This document shows, one piece after another, positions 26,383 through 35,120 of a stretch of DNA of 64,000 bases (positions are counted from its first letter, which is position 1; every line of letters starts with the position of its first letter). The stretch lies in contig NZ_DATCTF010000010.1 of assembly GCF_036568125.1 (NCBI RefSeq), positions 248,001-312,000 of the forward strand. The letters are read 5' to 3'. The translations under genes were made by a program, and so were the position numbers. This stretch comes from Magnetovibrio sp. (GTDB lineage Bacteria > Pseudomonadota > Alphaproteobacteria > Rhodospirillales > Magnetovibrionaceae). The notes below the pieces were generated by a model. It did no database searches. It was not told the origin of the DNA and saw nothing but the letters and a program-made list of their open reading frames with translations.

Positions 26383-27416
26383 GGGTGATGCAGATCATGG
26401 CCGGAGCCGAGTTCGGCGGCGCGGAGGCCTTTTTCGTCCGTCTCGTCATCGGCTTGCATAAAGCCGGGCTCGACCAGCGGGTGCTGATCCGCAATAACCC
26501 TCAGCGTGCGAAAACGTTGCGCGATGCAGGGATCGATCCGGTGGAACTGCCGTTCGGCGGACGTTTCGACCTGAAAACCGGGCTGATGATCAAGCGCCAG
26601 TTGCGCGCATTTCGTCCCCACGTGGCCTTGAGCTGGATGAACCGCGCCACGTCCAAGATGCCCGCTCGCCGCCCGTCGGATCTGGACTATGTATTGGCGG
26701 CGCGCTTGGGTGGTTATTACAATCTCAAATACTATCGCAATTGCGACCATCTGGTGGGCAATACCCAAGACATCTGCGATTACCTGATCAAGGAAGGCTG
26801 GCCGGAGGATCGCACCCACTATCTGCCCAACTTTGTCGCCGCCGATCATCGCCCGCCGGCGTCACGGTCCGAGCTGCACATCCCCGAACGCGCCAAAATG
26901 ATTTTGACCTTGGGACGGCTGCACACCAACAAGGCCTTCGACACCCTGATCCGCGCCATGACCTCGGTGCCGGACGCTTATCTGGTGATCGCGGGCGAAG
27001 GCCCCGAACGCGAAGCCTTGACCGAGCTGGCCCACGATTTGGGCGTGCGTCCGCGCATCCGCATGCTGGGGTGGCGCGACGATGTGCCGGAATTGATGGC
27101 GGCGTGCGACCTGTTCGTCTGCCCGTCGCGTCACGAACCGCTGGGCAATGTGGTGATCGAAGGCTGGGCGCAGAACCGCCCGGTGGTCGCGGCCGCGAGC
27201 CAAGGGCCGACGGCGCTGATCAAGGACGGCCTCGACGGTCTGCTCACCCCCGTCGACGACGCCCCGGCGATGGCGGCGGCGATCAAACGGGTGCTGCAAG
27301 ACGACACCTTTGCGGGCGATCTGGCCCAAGCCGGGCGCGCGCGATATGAGCGCGAATTTACCGAACAGCAAGTGGTTCAGCGCTATCTCGACTTTTTTCA
27401 GGAGATCGCGGGCTGA
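26379..27416 (+). CDS. Glycosyltransferase family 4
   Basis: 345 aa, GT-B retaining glycosyltransferase. The N-terminal part has AGAEFGGAEAFFVRLVIGL. The C-terminal donor-binding part has LTLGRLHTNKAFDTLIRAM, VIAGEGPEREAL and the E-x7-E motif region PSRHEPLGNVVIEGWA. GTG 26379 forms a GTGA overlap with the preceding stop, and the stop overlaps the asparagine synthetase-like gene by one base. Sugar specificity cannot be read. Confidence 0.9.
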   Translation: MRVMQIMAGAEFGGAEAFFVRLVIGLHKAGLDQRVLIRNNPQRAKTLRDAGIDPVELPFGGRFDLKTGLMIKRQLRAFRPHVALSWMNRATSKMPARRPSDLDYVLAARLGGYYNLKYYRNCDHLVGNTQDICDYLIKEGWPEDRTHYLPNFVAADHRPPASRSELHIPERAKMILTLGRLHTNKAFDTLIRAMTSVPDAYLVIAGEGPEREALTELAHDLGVRPRIRMLGWRDDVPELMAACDLFVCPSRHEPLGNVVIEGWAQNRPVVAAASQGPTALIKDGLDGLLTPVDDAPAMAAAIKRVLQDDTFAGDLAQAGRARYEREFTEQQVVQRYLDFFQEIAG

Positions 27417-29209
27417 TGTGCGGAATCGCGGGACTGGTCGGCCTGTCAGCGAGCAGCAGCCCCGAGGTGGGGACGAAAGCGGACGTCGTCGAACATTTCG
27501 TCGATTCCCTGGCGCACCGCGGTCCCGACGGCCAGGGTGCTTACCGCAATGGTCCGTGCGTGCTGGTGCACACCCGCTTAGCCATCATCGATGTTGAAGG
27601 CGGCGATCAGCCGTTCGTGGCGCGGCGCGACGGTGGCGGCGACAACGAAGTGGCGTTGATCGCCAACGGTGAAATCTACAACAATCCCGAACTGCGCGCG
27701 CATATGATGTCGACGCCGTTTGCCAGTCAGTCCGACTGCGAGCCGCCGCTGTATCTGTATCTCAAACACGGCTTGGATTATGTCGATCATCTGCGCGGCA
27801 TGTACGCCATCGCCATCTGGGATGCAGCCCATGAACGGTTGGTGCTGAGCCGCGACCCGTTCGGCATCAAGAACCTCTATTACGCCCACACGCCCCACGG
27901 CTTCGCCTTCGCATCCGAACCGCGTGCGCTGATCGCCCCCAAACTGCGCAAGGCCCAGTTGAACGCGGACAAGCGTGACGAATTGTTGCAGCTGCAGTTC
28001 ACCACCGGGGCGGACACCGCCTTCGCCGGTATCCGCCGCTTGGAACCGGGCGAAACCATCGTGGTGGAAAAGGGCGAGGTCGTCGAACGCCGCCGCCGCG
28101 CGGCTTTGCCTGCAGGTGGGCCGCAGCAGATATCGCGCAACACGGCTTTGATGGAACTGGATCGTATCCTCAACGACGTGGTCGGCGTGCATCAACGTTC
28201 CGATGTGCCCTATGGCATGTTCTTGTCGGGCGGCATCGATTCGTCGGTGTTGCTGGCGATGATGAGCCGCCTCAACGAACAGCCGGTGACGGCCTTTACC
28301 GCAGGCTTTACCGGAACCGCCGTGCCCGACGAGCGCGAACACGCGCGCGAATTGGCGCGTGTGGAGCGGGCCCATCACATCGAGGTCGAATTCGGCGAGC
28401 AAGACTTTTGGTCCGAGCTGCCCAGGATCGTTCGGCACATGGACGATCCGGCGGCGGACTATGCGGTTCTGCCGACTTGGAAGTTGGCGCAAACGGCGCG
28501 CGCGGAAGGCATCAAGGTGGTGCTGGCGGGCGAGGGCGGGGATGAATTGTTCGGCGGTTATGGCCGTTATCGCGCCGCCAAACGCTGGTTGTTTCCCAAG
28601 GAAATGTACCGCAAGGGCATCATGGACGGCCTCGACGTGTTGATCGATGCCGATCCGGCCCGCGCGTGGCGGGCGGGCGTCGCCCAAGCGGGCATCGAGG
28701 CGCGGTTGCCGGGACGGACGCGGTTGCAAGTTGCCCAGGCCCAAGATATCGCCACCTGGTTGCCCGGCGACCTGCTGACCAAGGCGGACCGCATGTTGAT
28801 GGCCCACGGGGTGGAAGGCCGGGTGCCGTTCCTCGATGCCAAACTCGCCGATTTCGTTTTCACTTGGCCTGATCGGTTGAAAATTCATCACGGTCTTGGC
28901 AAGGCCACCTTGCGCCATTGGCTGGCCTCGGCGATGCCCGCCGCGCGCCCGTTTTCCAAAAAGCGCGGCTTCACCGTCCCGGTGGGCGAGTGGATCGCGG
29001 GGCAAGGCGTGCGCGTTGGCGATTTGGTGGCGGCACAGGAATCCATTCAGGCGGTGTGCAAGCCCGACGCGGTGCGCGACTTGTTCGCGGTGCCCATCGG
29101 GCGTCCGGGCAAGGCGGCGTGGACGCTGCTGTTTTACGCCTTGTGGCACAAGATCCATATCGAAGGCGTCGCTCCCGATGGCGATGTTTTCGATGTCTTG
29201 AGCGCTTGA
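27416..29209 (+). CDS. asnB: Glutamine-dependent asparagine synthetase-like amidotransferase
   Basis: 597 aa. The N-terminal nucleophile is Cys2 in MCGIAGLVG (class II glutamine amidotransferase), with AHRGPDGQG. The C-terminal ATP-pyrophosphatase domain has the PP-loop FLSGGIDSSVLLAMMS and later LAGEGGDELFGGY. It makes asparagine from aspartate and glutamine. Because it is translationally coupled to three glycosyltransferases, it may instead amidate a sugar acid or aminoacyl group on the glycan, as AsnB-like genes in O-antigen clusters are proposed to do; that is inference. Confidence 0.9.
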   Translation: MCGIAGLVGLSASSSPEVGTKADVVEHFVDSLAHRGPDGQGAYRNGPCVLVHTRLAIIDVEGGDQPFVARRDGGGDNEVALIANGEIYNNPELRAHMMSTPFASQSDCEPPLYLYLKHGLDYVDHLRGMYAIAIWDAAHERLVLSRDPFGIKNLYYAHTPHGFAFASEPRALIAPKLRKAQLNADKRDELLQLQFTTGADTAFAGIRRLEPGETIVVEKGEVVERRRRAALPAGGPQQISRNTALMELDRILNDVVGVHQRSDVPYGMFLSGGIDSSVLLAMMSRLNEQPVTAFTAGFTGTAVPDEREHARELARVERAHHIEVEFGEQDFWSELPRIVRHMDDPAADYAVLPTWKLAQTARAEGIKVVLAGEGGDELFGGYGRYRAAKRWLFPKEMYRKGIMDGLDVLIDADPARAWRAGVAQAGIEARLPGRTRLQVAQAQDIATWLPGDLLTKADRMLMAHGVEGRVPFLDAKLADFVFTWPDRLKIHHGLGKATLRHWLASAMPAARPFSKKRGFTVPVGEWIAGQGVRVGDLVAAQESIQAVCKPDAVRDLFAVPIGRPGKAAWTLLFYALWHKIHIEGVAPDGDVFDVLSA

Positions 29210-29248
29210 GGGCTTTTCAAGCGGTCGGGTTCTTGAGAAGATGAGCGT

Positions 29249-29731
29249 ATGACGGATGACACCACAGCCCCTTTGAACGAGGATCGCTTGCGGGCCGAAC
29301 ACGCAGGCGAGGAAGCTGCCGCCTCAGGCGTTATCTTCCCCGGTTTCGAGCGGGTGCATTTCAAAGAGAACGAGATTATTTTTCGCGAAAACGACAGCGG
29401 CGATGCGGCTTATCTGATCGTGCGCGGCCATGTCGAGGTGCGCAAGGGCGTGCATTCGGACGCGCCCCAGACCCTCGGTAAGCTCGGGCGCGGGGACGTG
29501 TTCGGCGAATTGGCGATGTTCGACGATTCACCGCGCATGGCCGAGGCCATCGCACGCAGCGGGGTCGAGGCGATCCGCATTTCGCGCGGTGAGTTTCTCA
29601 AACGTCTCAACGGCACCGATCCGGTGATGAAGGCGATCGTTTTGTATATGGTCAAGCGCGTGCGCGCCATGTCCGACGAAAAGGTGCGCCACGAAACCCC
29701 CAGCTGGGGAAATTGGAGTAAGAACACGTGA
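29249..29731 (+). CDS. Stand-alone cyclic-nucleotide-binding domain protein
   Basis: 160 aa. A single cNMP beta-roll covers residues ~32-135 ([27 protein letters not shown], in shortened form). The phosphate-binding cassette is [19 protein letters not shown]. No DNA-binding helix-turn-helix follows. It starts 39 bases after the AsnB-like gene and overlaps pyrC by 4 bases (GTGA), so it is probably co-expressed with pyrC. Target unknown. The cassette is similar to that of the 621-aa protein at 7153. Confidence 0.88.
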   Translation: MTDDTTAPLNEDRLRAEHAGEEAAASGVIFPGFERVHFKENEIIFRENDSGDAAYLIVRGHVEVRKGVHSDAPQTLGKLGRGDVFGELAMFDDSPRMAEAIARSGVEAIRISRGEFLKRLNGTDPVMKAIVLYMVKRVRAMSDEKVRHETPSWGNWSKNT

Positions 29732-30765
29732 ATTCCCTGACCATGCGCCGCCCCGACGATTGGCATGTGCATCTGCGCGACGGCGACATGATGAAAGCCG
29801 TTTTGCCCTACACCGCCAAGCAGTTCGGGCGCGCCATCGTGATGCCGAATTTGGTGCCGCCGGTGACCGCCGCCGCCGATGCCCAGGCGTATCGCGAACG
29901 CATCCGTGCGGCGTTGCCCGAAGGCTCGACGTTCGAGCCGTTGATGACGGCGTATCTCACCGACAACACCGATGCGGACGATCTGGCGGCCGGTTTCAAG
30001 GACGGCGTATTTGCGGCCGCGAAGCTCTATCCGGCGGGCGCGACCACCAATTCCGATAGCGGCGTGACGGACATCCGCAACCTCGACGCGGTGTTGGAGC
30101 GCATGGAAGAAATCGGCATGCCGCTGCTGGTTCACGGTGAAGTGACCGATGCGGACATCGATATCTTCGATCGCGAACACGTGTTCATCCATCGGGTGAT
30201 GGAACCCACCCTGGCCCGGTTCCAGGGTTTGAAGGTGGTGTTCGAACACATCACCACCTCGGTGGCGGTGGACTTCGTACGCAGCCAAGGCCCGCGGGTA
30301 GGCGCGACCATCACCGTGCATCACCTGATGATCAACCGTACCGACATCTTTCGCGGCGGCATTCGCCCGCATCTGTATTGCTTGCCGGTGGCCAAGCGCG
30401 AACAGCATCGCTTGGCGCTGCGCGAAGCGGCGACATCGGGTGAGGCGCAGTTCTTTCTGGGCACCGACACCGCACCGCATGCGATCAGCGCCAAGGAAGC
30501 CGCATGCGGCTGTGCGGGCATTTTTTCCGCGCCGACGGCGGTGGAACTTTACGCCCAGGTGTTCGATGAAGAACAAGCCTTGGACCGCTTCGAGGCGTTC
30601 GCCAGCCTCAACGGTCCGGCGTTCTATGGGCTGAAGCCAAACGCCGAGACGGTGACCCTGACACGCGACCCCTGGACCGTGCCGGGCGACGTCGCGGTTG
30701 TAGGTGGTGGTTCGGTCAAGCCGTTTATGGCTGGCGAAACCATCAACTGGCGCTTATCTGTTTGA
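29728..30765 (+). CDS. pyrC: Dihydroorotase (class II)
   Basis: 345 aa, zinc enzyme closing N-carbamoyl-aspartate to dihydroorotate in pyrimidine synthesis. The HVHLRDGDM metal-binding start (H-x-H) is present, followed by the carboxylated-Lys region [13 protein letters not shown]. Further ligands are in VHGEV and EHITT, and the catalytic Asp is in GTDTAPH. GTG start at 29728, overlapping the cNMP gene. pyrD is encoded elsewhere in this window (53801). Confidence 0.97.
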   Translation: MNSLTMRRPDDWHVHLRDGDMMKAVLPYTAKQFGRAIVMPNLVPPVTAAADAQAYRERIRAALPEGSTFEPLMTAYLTDNTDADDLAAGFKDGVFAAAKLYPAGATTNSDSGVTDIRNLDAVLERMEEIGMPLLVHGEVTDADIDIFDREHVFIHRVMEPTLARFQGLKVVFEHITTSVAVDFVRSQGPRVGATITVHHLMINRTDIFRGGIRPHLYCLPVAKREQHRLALREAATSGEAQFFLGTDTAPHAISAKEAACGCAGIFSAPTAVELYAQVFDEEQALDRFEAFASLNGPAFYGLKPNAETVTLTRDPWTVPGDVAVVGGGSVKPFMAGETINWRLSV

Positions 30766-30793
30766 CCATACACATTTTTGACGGAGACCTCCC

Positions 30794-31801
30794 ATGACGT
30801 CCGAGACCCAGTTCAAGGCCCTTGTGCTCGACCAAAACGAAGAGGGCAAGGTGAGCGGTTCGTTCCAGACCCTGGACAATGCCCGCCTGCCCGATGCCGA
30901 CACCACCATCGCGGTGAAATATTCGTCCCTCAATTACAAGGACGGCATGATCATGAACGGCATCGGCAAGCTGGTGCGCGACTATCCGCACGTGCCGGGC
31001 GTCGATTTCGTCGGTGTGGTGGAAGACTGCACCTCGGGCAAATTCCAGCCCGGCGATGAAGTCATCTGCACCGGCTGGCGGGTCGGCGAAGTGTGGTGGG
31101 GCGGTTTCGCCACCCGTGCGCGGGTCAAATCGGAATGGCTGGTGCCGGTGCCGGACGGTCTCACGATGCAGCAGACCATGTCCATAGGCACCGCCGGTCT
31201 GACGGCGATGATGTCGTTGATGGCGCTGGAAGAACACGGCCTGAGCCCCGATGCCGAAGGCGAAGTGCTGATCACCGGCGCGGCCGGCGGCGTCGGCAGC
31301 GTGTGCGTGGCGTTGCTGTCCAACCTGGGCTACCGGGTGGCTGCGGGCACCGGGCGCGAAAGCACCCACCAGTACCTCAAGGATCTCGGCGCGACCACGC
31401 TGATTTCTCGCGAAGAACTGGAAGAAGCGCCGCGCGGGCCGCTTTCAAAAGCACGCTGGGCAGGCGCCATCGACAACGTCGGCGGTAAAATTCTCGGCAA
31501 CCTGCTGGGCGCGTTGAATTCCAACGCCAGCTGTGCCGCGGTCGGCAACGTCGCGGGCTTCACGTTCGAAGCCTCGGTCCTGCCGTTCTTGCTGCGCGGG
31601 GTGAATCTTTTGGGCATCGACAGCGTCAATTGCCCGACCGAACGGCGCATCGTCGCGTGGAACCGTCTGGCGAAAGAATTGCCGCTGGATAAGCTCGATC
31701 CGATGATCGAAGTGCATCCGCTTGGCGATCTGTTGGATCTGGGCGGTGCGATCTTGAAAGGCCAAGTGCGCGGTCGCGCGGTGATCGACGTGAACGCCTA
31801 A
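30794..31801 (+). CDS. acuI: Acrylyl-CoA reductase-like MDR oxidoreductase (AcuI/YhdH family)
   Basis: 335 aa, medium-chain dehydrogenase/reductase without the structural zinc cysteines. Family features are VKYSSLNYKDGMIMNGIGKL, HVPGVDFVGVVE and the NADPH-binding loop VLITGAAGGVGSVCVALLSNLGY, in shortened forms. AcuI reduces acrylyl-CoA to propionyl-CoA, which in marine bacteria detoxifies acrylate from DMSP. The exact substrate of this copy is inferred. A GGAG site precedes ATG 30794. A terminator follows. Confidence 0.88.
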   Translation: MTSETQFKALVLDQNEEGKVSGSFQTLDNARLPDADTTIAVKYSSLNYKDGMIMNGIGKLVRDYPHVPGVDFVGVVEDCTSGKFQPGDEVICTGWRVGEVWWGGFATRARVKSEWLVPVPDGLTMQQTMSIGTAGLTAMMSLMALEEHGLSPDAEGEVLITGAAGGVGSVCVALLSNLGYRVAAGTGRESTHQYLKDLGATTLISREELEEAPRGPLSKARWAGAIDNVGGKILGNLLGALNSNASCAAVGNVAGFTFEASVLPFLLRGVNLLGIDSVNCPTERRIVAWNRLAKELPLDKLDPMIEVHPLGDLLDLGGAILKGQVRGRAVIDVNA

Positions 31802-31830
31802 GTCAGCCAGCTAGGATCTCGACATGCAAA

Positions 31831-31854
31831 AAGGGGAGGCTCAGGCCTCCCCTT
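31831..31854. terminator. Bidirectional terminator between acuI and diheme cytochrome
   Basis: Perfect 10-bp stem AAGGGGAGGC / GCCTCCCCTT with a TCAG loop, located between two convergent genes. Confidence 0.85.
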
Positions 31855-31879
31855 CGTCGTTCGATGTCGTCGCTTGTCG

Positions 31880-32356
31880 TCAGTCGCCGAAATCGCCCTT
31901 GGCGGCGCGGGGGTGGCAGGCTTGGCAGTTGGCCCAGGTTTTGGCGCGATCCATGGCGCGTTTGCTCACTTCACGGCGATGTTCGCCGATAAACCAGCGC
32001 TGTTCTGAAATGCGCAGAATGCCGCTGTCGCCGCGACCGGCGTTGGCGGTGAGATAGGCGGTGATGTGCTGACGGGTGGCGTCGTCGAGGGTGGCATCTT
32101 CACCGAAATGGTTGGATAGGTTGCCCATCATGGTGTTCCACGATCCTGCCGGCAGGAATGTCGCCGGATAGGCCATGTGGCAGTCGCCGCATTCCTTGGC
32201 CGTCACCGGATCTTGAACGGTGAAGCGCGGGCTGGCGCCGGATGCTTTGGCCTCACCGATCGGCAGCAGGGCCGGGGTGGCGTAAGCGATGGTTGCGGCA
32301 ACGCCCAACATGGCCAGGGCCTTGGCGCGGGTTACCTTTTTAAGGGGGCTGGACAT
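31880..32356 (-). CDS. Diheme cytochrome c
   Basis: 158 aa, periplasmic. A signal segment covers residues ~12-38 (ALAMLGVAATIAYATPALLPIGEAKA). Two heme sites are visible, CGDCH (~residue 56) and CQACH near the C-terminus (~residue 145). Extra His and Met residues between them could be axial ligands (HMAYPATFLP, GEHRREV). It resembles diheme 'DHC' proteins often encoded near cytochrome b561 or SHP genes; none is seen here. Electron partner unknown. An AACCGAAC leader and a weak ribosome site precede it. Confidence 0.88.
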   Translation of the reverse strand: MSSPLKKVTRAKALAMLGVAATIAYATPALLPIGEAKASGASPRFTVQDPVTAKECGDCHMAYPATFLPAGSWNTMMGNLSNHFGEDATLDDATRQHITAYLTANAGRGDSGILRISEQRWFIGEHRREVSKRAMDRAKTWANCQACHPRAAKGDFGD

Positions 32357-32563
32357 GTTCGGTTCTCCATCAAGAGCCCCGTAAGGGGCATGGTGTCACA
32401 AGACGCCGCTCGCAAAATCTATCGATTGCACGACATCTTAGAATGAATTTTCGGTATTATGGCATGCGTATTCTGAAGGGGCACTGAAGTTCGCGTTCAG
32501 GTTCGGTTCAGGAAAACCCTGCGAAATACGCCCGATCGAAGAGGCAACACGAAGGATTTTGGG

Positions 32564-32851
32564 GTGAATATCGATTTTCGAACAACCGTCATCGCCCGCC
32601 ACGCAGAAACCCAATTTCGCGAAGTGGGCGACGAAATCTATCTGGTTCACCCCGATGGCGAGCAGATTTACAACCTTAATCCCATGGCGGCCGCCTTGTG
32701 GCGGCTGATCAGCGAACCGATGACCATGGCCGACATGGCCGAAATCGTCCATGCCGCCTTTCCAATCTTGTCGGAAAACAAGGTCAATGCGGACGTCCAG
32801 GCGGTGATGACCGAGCTTCTCAACCTGGGTTTCGCCACCGCGAAACCCTAA
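32564..32851 (+). CDS. PqqD-family protein, orphan
   Basis: 95 aa with the PqqD/RRE winged-helix fold: EIYLVHPDGEQIYNLNPMAAALWRLI, in shortened form, matches the typical 'LNxxAAxIWRLI' core. PqqD proteins present peptide precursors to radical SAM enzymes. No pqqA, pqqE or obvious precursor peptide lies nearby; the radical SAM protein at 9025 is 20 kb away. GTG start at 32564 with GGATTTTGGG upstream. The gene is 68 bases before tRNA-Met. Confidence 0.82.
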   Translation: MNIDFRTTVIARHAETQFREVGDEIYLVHPDGEQIYNLNPMAAALWRLISEPMTMADMAEIVHAAFPILSENKVNADVQAVMTELLNLGFATAKP

Positions 32852-32919
32852 TCCCGATTTTGCCGCAAAGCGGGCTTGACGCCTCGCTCGCGATGCCTTA
32901 ATTACGGCGCAACCCATAT

Positions 32920-32996
32920 GGCTGGATAGCTCAGCTGGTTAGAGCGCGGCACTCATAATGCCGAGGTCGGCAGTTCAAGTCTGCCTCCAGCTACCA
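32920..32996 (+). tRNA. tRNA-Met(CAT)
   Basis: 77-nt tRNA with CCA encoded. The anticodon stem is CGGCA/TGCCG around the loop CTCATAA, giving anticodon CAT. The acceptor pairing is GGCTGGA/TCCAGCT, with a G-U first pair. Elongator Met is most likely; tRNA-Ile2 with lysidine-modified CAT is the alternative. The last 12 bases are repeated at 35349-35360, marking this gene as the attachment site of the following island. Confidence 0.93.
32985..32996 (+). repeat. Putative att site, left copy (tRNA 3' end)
   Basis: CTCCAGCTACCA, the 3' end of the tRNA-Met gene including CCA. It is identical to 35349-35360 in direct orientation. Confidence 0.7.
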
Positions 32997-33008
32997 CTTC
33001 TTAATAGG

Positions 33009-33042
33009 AATGCCCCGTAAGTTGTTGAAACTACGGGGCATT
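33009..33042 (+). terminator. Terminator downstream of tRNA-Met, inside the island
   Basis: 11-bp stem AATGCCCCGTA / TACGGGGCATT followed by TTCTTTTGTTTT. It ends tRNA transcription in the present arrangement. Confidence 0.85.
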
Positions 33043-33119
33043 TCTTTTGTTTTCGTTCTATTTGTCGGAATTAAGTCATTTATAGGAATGTAGCAAAAAC
33101 AATGAATTATACATGGTCG

Positions 33120-33150
33120 ATGGTAGCTGGTTAGTTTAACCAGCTACCAT
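33120..33150. repeat. Perfect hairpin containing a third copy of the att core
   Basis: 14-bp arms ATGGTAGCTGGTTA (33120-33133) and TAACCAGCTACCAT (33137-33150) with a 3-base loop. Each arm contains the 10-base tRNA end CCAGCTACCA, inverted in the left arm. It lies directly after the stop of the 75-aa ORF, so it may act as a terminator, or be a remnant of an earlier insertion junction. Confidence 0.7.
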
Positions 33151-33378
33151 TTAAATGGGATTGGAAGAAGTTGTTGTGAGTTCTGAACGTTCGTTATCAA
33201 CGTTTCTTTGGAGCTTTTGGCTTGGCAATTTTCTAGATAGCCCATTTGCCTGTGAGCTTTCCTCTACGACCTGCCTAGCCAATAAGTCGATTATTTGTGA
33301 AATAGGATCGGGTATGGATGAGAGCTGCTTTGCTTTTTCGACAGCACTCAGTTGTTTATCATGAACAGAAATGTTCAC
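33151..33378 (-). CDS. 75-aa unknown protein coupled to the OLD nuclease gene
   Basis: The frame is open from 33426, but GTG 33378 overlaps the TGA stop of the OLD-family gene as GTGA, the usual sign of translational coupling. The protein is hydrophilic and rich in Ser, Gln, Lys and Glu, begins MNISVHDKQLSAVEKAKQLS and has no Cys, membrane segment or recognised motif. Residues ~5-45 look helical and the C-terminal ~30 residues are probably disordered. It shares the AT-rich composition of the island. It could be an accessory or antitoxin-like partner; no family assignment is made. Confidence 0.55.
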   Translation of the reverse strand: MNISVHDKQLSAVEKAKQLSSIPDPISQIIDLLARQVVEESSQANGLSRKLPSQKLQRNVDNERSELTTTSSNPI

Positions 33379-35120
33379 GATCGAGCCGTTTTTACCAATT
33401 TTTCTAACTTGTCGATGTCGTTCCAACGAACAGCTCCATCTGGTAAGTTTTGTGCCGGGTCAATAAGAGCTTTTAAGAGCTGTGCGACCTTTTCATATGC
33501 TTCGCCTCCTTCTCGGAGTTCCAGAACAGCATTGTATGGTTTGTCAGATCGGTTTTCTGTCTTGAGGTACGCTGTTTCAAAATTGGTTATCGAAGCTACT
33601 AGCTGTATTTTTGAACTGTCATGAGCTGCGTTCACGACATCTAGAATATTTGAATTGATTGCCCAGGCTGGGTTCTTGTTGCCAGATGCTGCCAGTGGAG
33701 TATCTGAATCGTGTAAAATTGAATAACCAGTTTTGAACTGATTTAGGACTTTGCAAAGTGATGCGATTGTTGCTTTGCCTCTAGCGCGAACAATGTGAAC
33801 ATTTGGATAGTCACCACCGAGTTCACTTGCAACGAGTTTGAATGCTGAATACTCGGTGTCCCCTTCAACTAAAATTACATTTCCGCCAAAGAAAAATTCT
33901 GCGACATATGGGTCGCACAAGTTAAGAATTTTAAAATTGTCCTTGTCATCTTTGTCAAAGACCGAACTGTCTGGCCGAAAAATTGTCGTGCCATTGACTA
34001 CACCCGAAGCATCACGTTCTACCCTTGCCACCTTCGTGTGGTCTTGTGTGAAATCAATGAAGATCGGAGAGTGGGTGGTAAGCATAACTTGCCAATTTAA
34101 TTCGTGAGCCAAGTTATACAGCGTGTCGCGTGCCTCGCGGATTGCCTTTGGATGAAGACAAAGCTCCGGCTCATCAATGAGTAGAAGTCTTGGGCGTGCG
34201 CTTTTCGTTTCATTATGTTGTGAAAGTACTTTTAATGCGGCCCAGAGAAGGGTGCGTTGGGCACCGCTTCCTTGACGCGAGATGGGGAGCATCTCATCTT
34301 CTGGCCCCATAAAAAGATCACCTGAGGCACTGAAGAATAAGTCAGGGCTAACCTTTGTGAGCTCAGCTTCTGGCTTAAACTCGACTTTGTATCCAGGAAA
34401 CACTTTTTCGATTATGTCGGACAACTGTTGCGAAATGACAGCAATGTCAAACTTTGCTGATTCAGCAACATTATCGTGGAAAACTTCTACGAACTCAATC
34501 AGTTGTTCGAGGTCTGTCTTTTCATTGTCTTCCTCGCTTTTATAAAGAGATGCCTTTGCCTTAAGAATGTCCCGTGCAACTTTGTTCACTTCTTTTGCTT
34601 GGTCTTCAGGAGACTGGAATGCATGTACTGATATTGGTGTTGGTCTTCGGGATTTTGCAATATTAGCAGGGCCAAATGGGCGAGCAGGTTTGTCATCAGA
34701 TGTAGCCCATCGTCCTTCTTTGGGGAGGAAACCATAAATTTGGGGATCAACATTAACATCGGTCCAGGTGAACTTTTCTTGGATTAGAAAAGTACCATCC
34801 GAATTATCGACCCATTGGTCTCCTACGCCCGCATCGTTCTCAACCAGAGTCTCAACAATAACTGTAGGCAAGCGATCATCATTTACGTTGAGGTTCGGAA
34901 AGTCCTCGCGCTTCAACTGTGCATTCTTGCCGCTACCATGCATGATGGTCTCATAGGCTCTCAAAATTGAGCTTTTGCCGGAGTTATTGGGACCGACTAA
35001 CACCACGATGTCATCAATTTCAATTTCTACAGGAGTGGCGCCAATACCCCGAAAATTGGAAATTTTGATTTTACGAATTTTGCCTTCTGGTGCTGGATCT
35101 GAATTTGCAGCTTTTGCCAT
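33375..35120 (-). CDS. OLD-family ATP-dependent endonuclease (AAA + TOPRIM)
   Basis: 581 aa. The N-terminal ABC/SMC-type ATPase has Walker A VGPNNSGKSS (residues ~42-51), the signature region SRQGSGAQRTLLW, Walker B LLLIDEPELCLHPK and the His switch TTHSP. The C-terminal TOPRIM nuclease domain has the catalytic Glu in VILVEGDTEYSAFKL and the DxD motif in ILHDSDTPLA, so both active sites look intact. Length and order match class 1 OLD proteins and GajA of Gabija, but no UvrD-like GajB follows. ATG 35120 is preferred (AAAGAGG upstream) over ATG 35144. Likely phage defence or mobile-element function. Confidence 0.88.
   Translation of the reverse strand: MAKAANSDPAPEGKIRKIKISNFRGIGATPVEIEIDDIVVLVGPNNSGKSSILRAYETIMHGSGKNAQLKREDFPNLNVNDDRLPTVIVETLVENDAGVGDQWVDNSDGTFLIQEKFTWTDVNVDPQIYGFLPKEGRWATSDDKPARPFGPANIAKSRRPTPISVHAFQSPEDQAKEVNKVARDILKAKASLYKSEEDNEKTDLEQLIEFVEVFHDNVAESAKFDIAVISQQLSDIIEKVFPGYKVEFKPEAELTKVSPDLFFSASGDLFMGPEDEMLPISRQGSGAQRTLLWAALKVLSQHNETKSARPRLLLIDEPELCLHPKAIREARDTLYNLAHELNWQVMLTTHSPIFIDFTQDHTKVARVERDASGVVNGTTIFRPDSSVFDKDDKDNFKILNLCDPYVAEFFFGGNVILVEGDTEYSAFKLVASELGGDYPNVHIVRARGKATIASLCKVLNQFKTGYSILHDSDTPLAASGNKNPAWAINSNILDVVNAAHDSSKIQLVASITNFETAYLKTENRSDKPYNAVLELREGGEAYEKVAQLLKALIDPAQNLPDGAVRWNDIDKLEKLVKTARS

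Noticed and set aside
32564-32851. PQQ biosynthesis locus
   Set aside because: Only a PqqD-like gene is present; pqqA, B, C and E are absent in the window.
33375-35120. Gabija (GajA-GajB) or PARIS system
   Set aside because: The OLD-family protein fits GajA in layout, but no UvrD-like helicase or AriB-type TOPRIM partner is adjacent.
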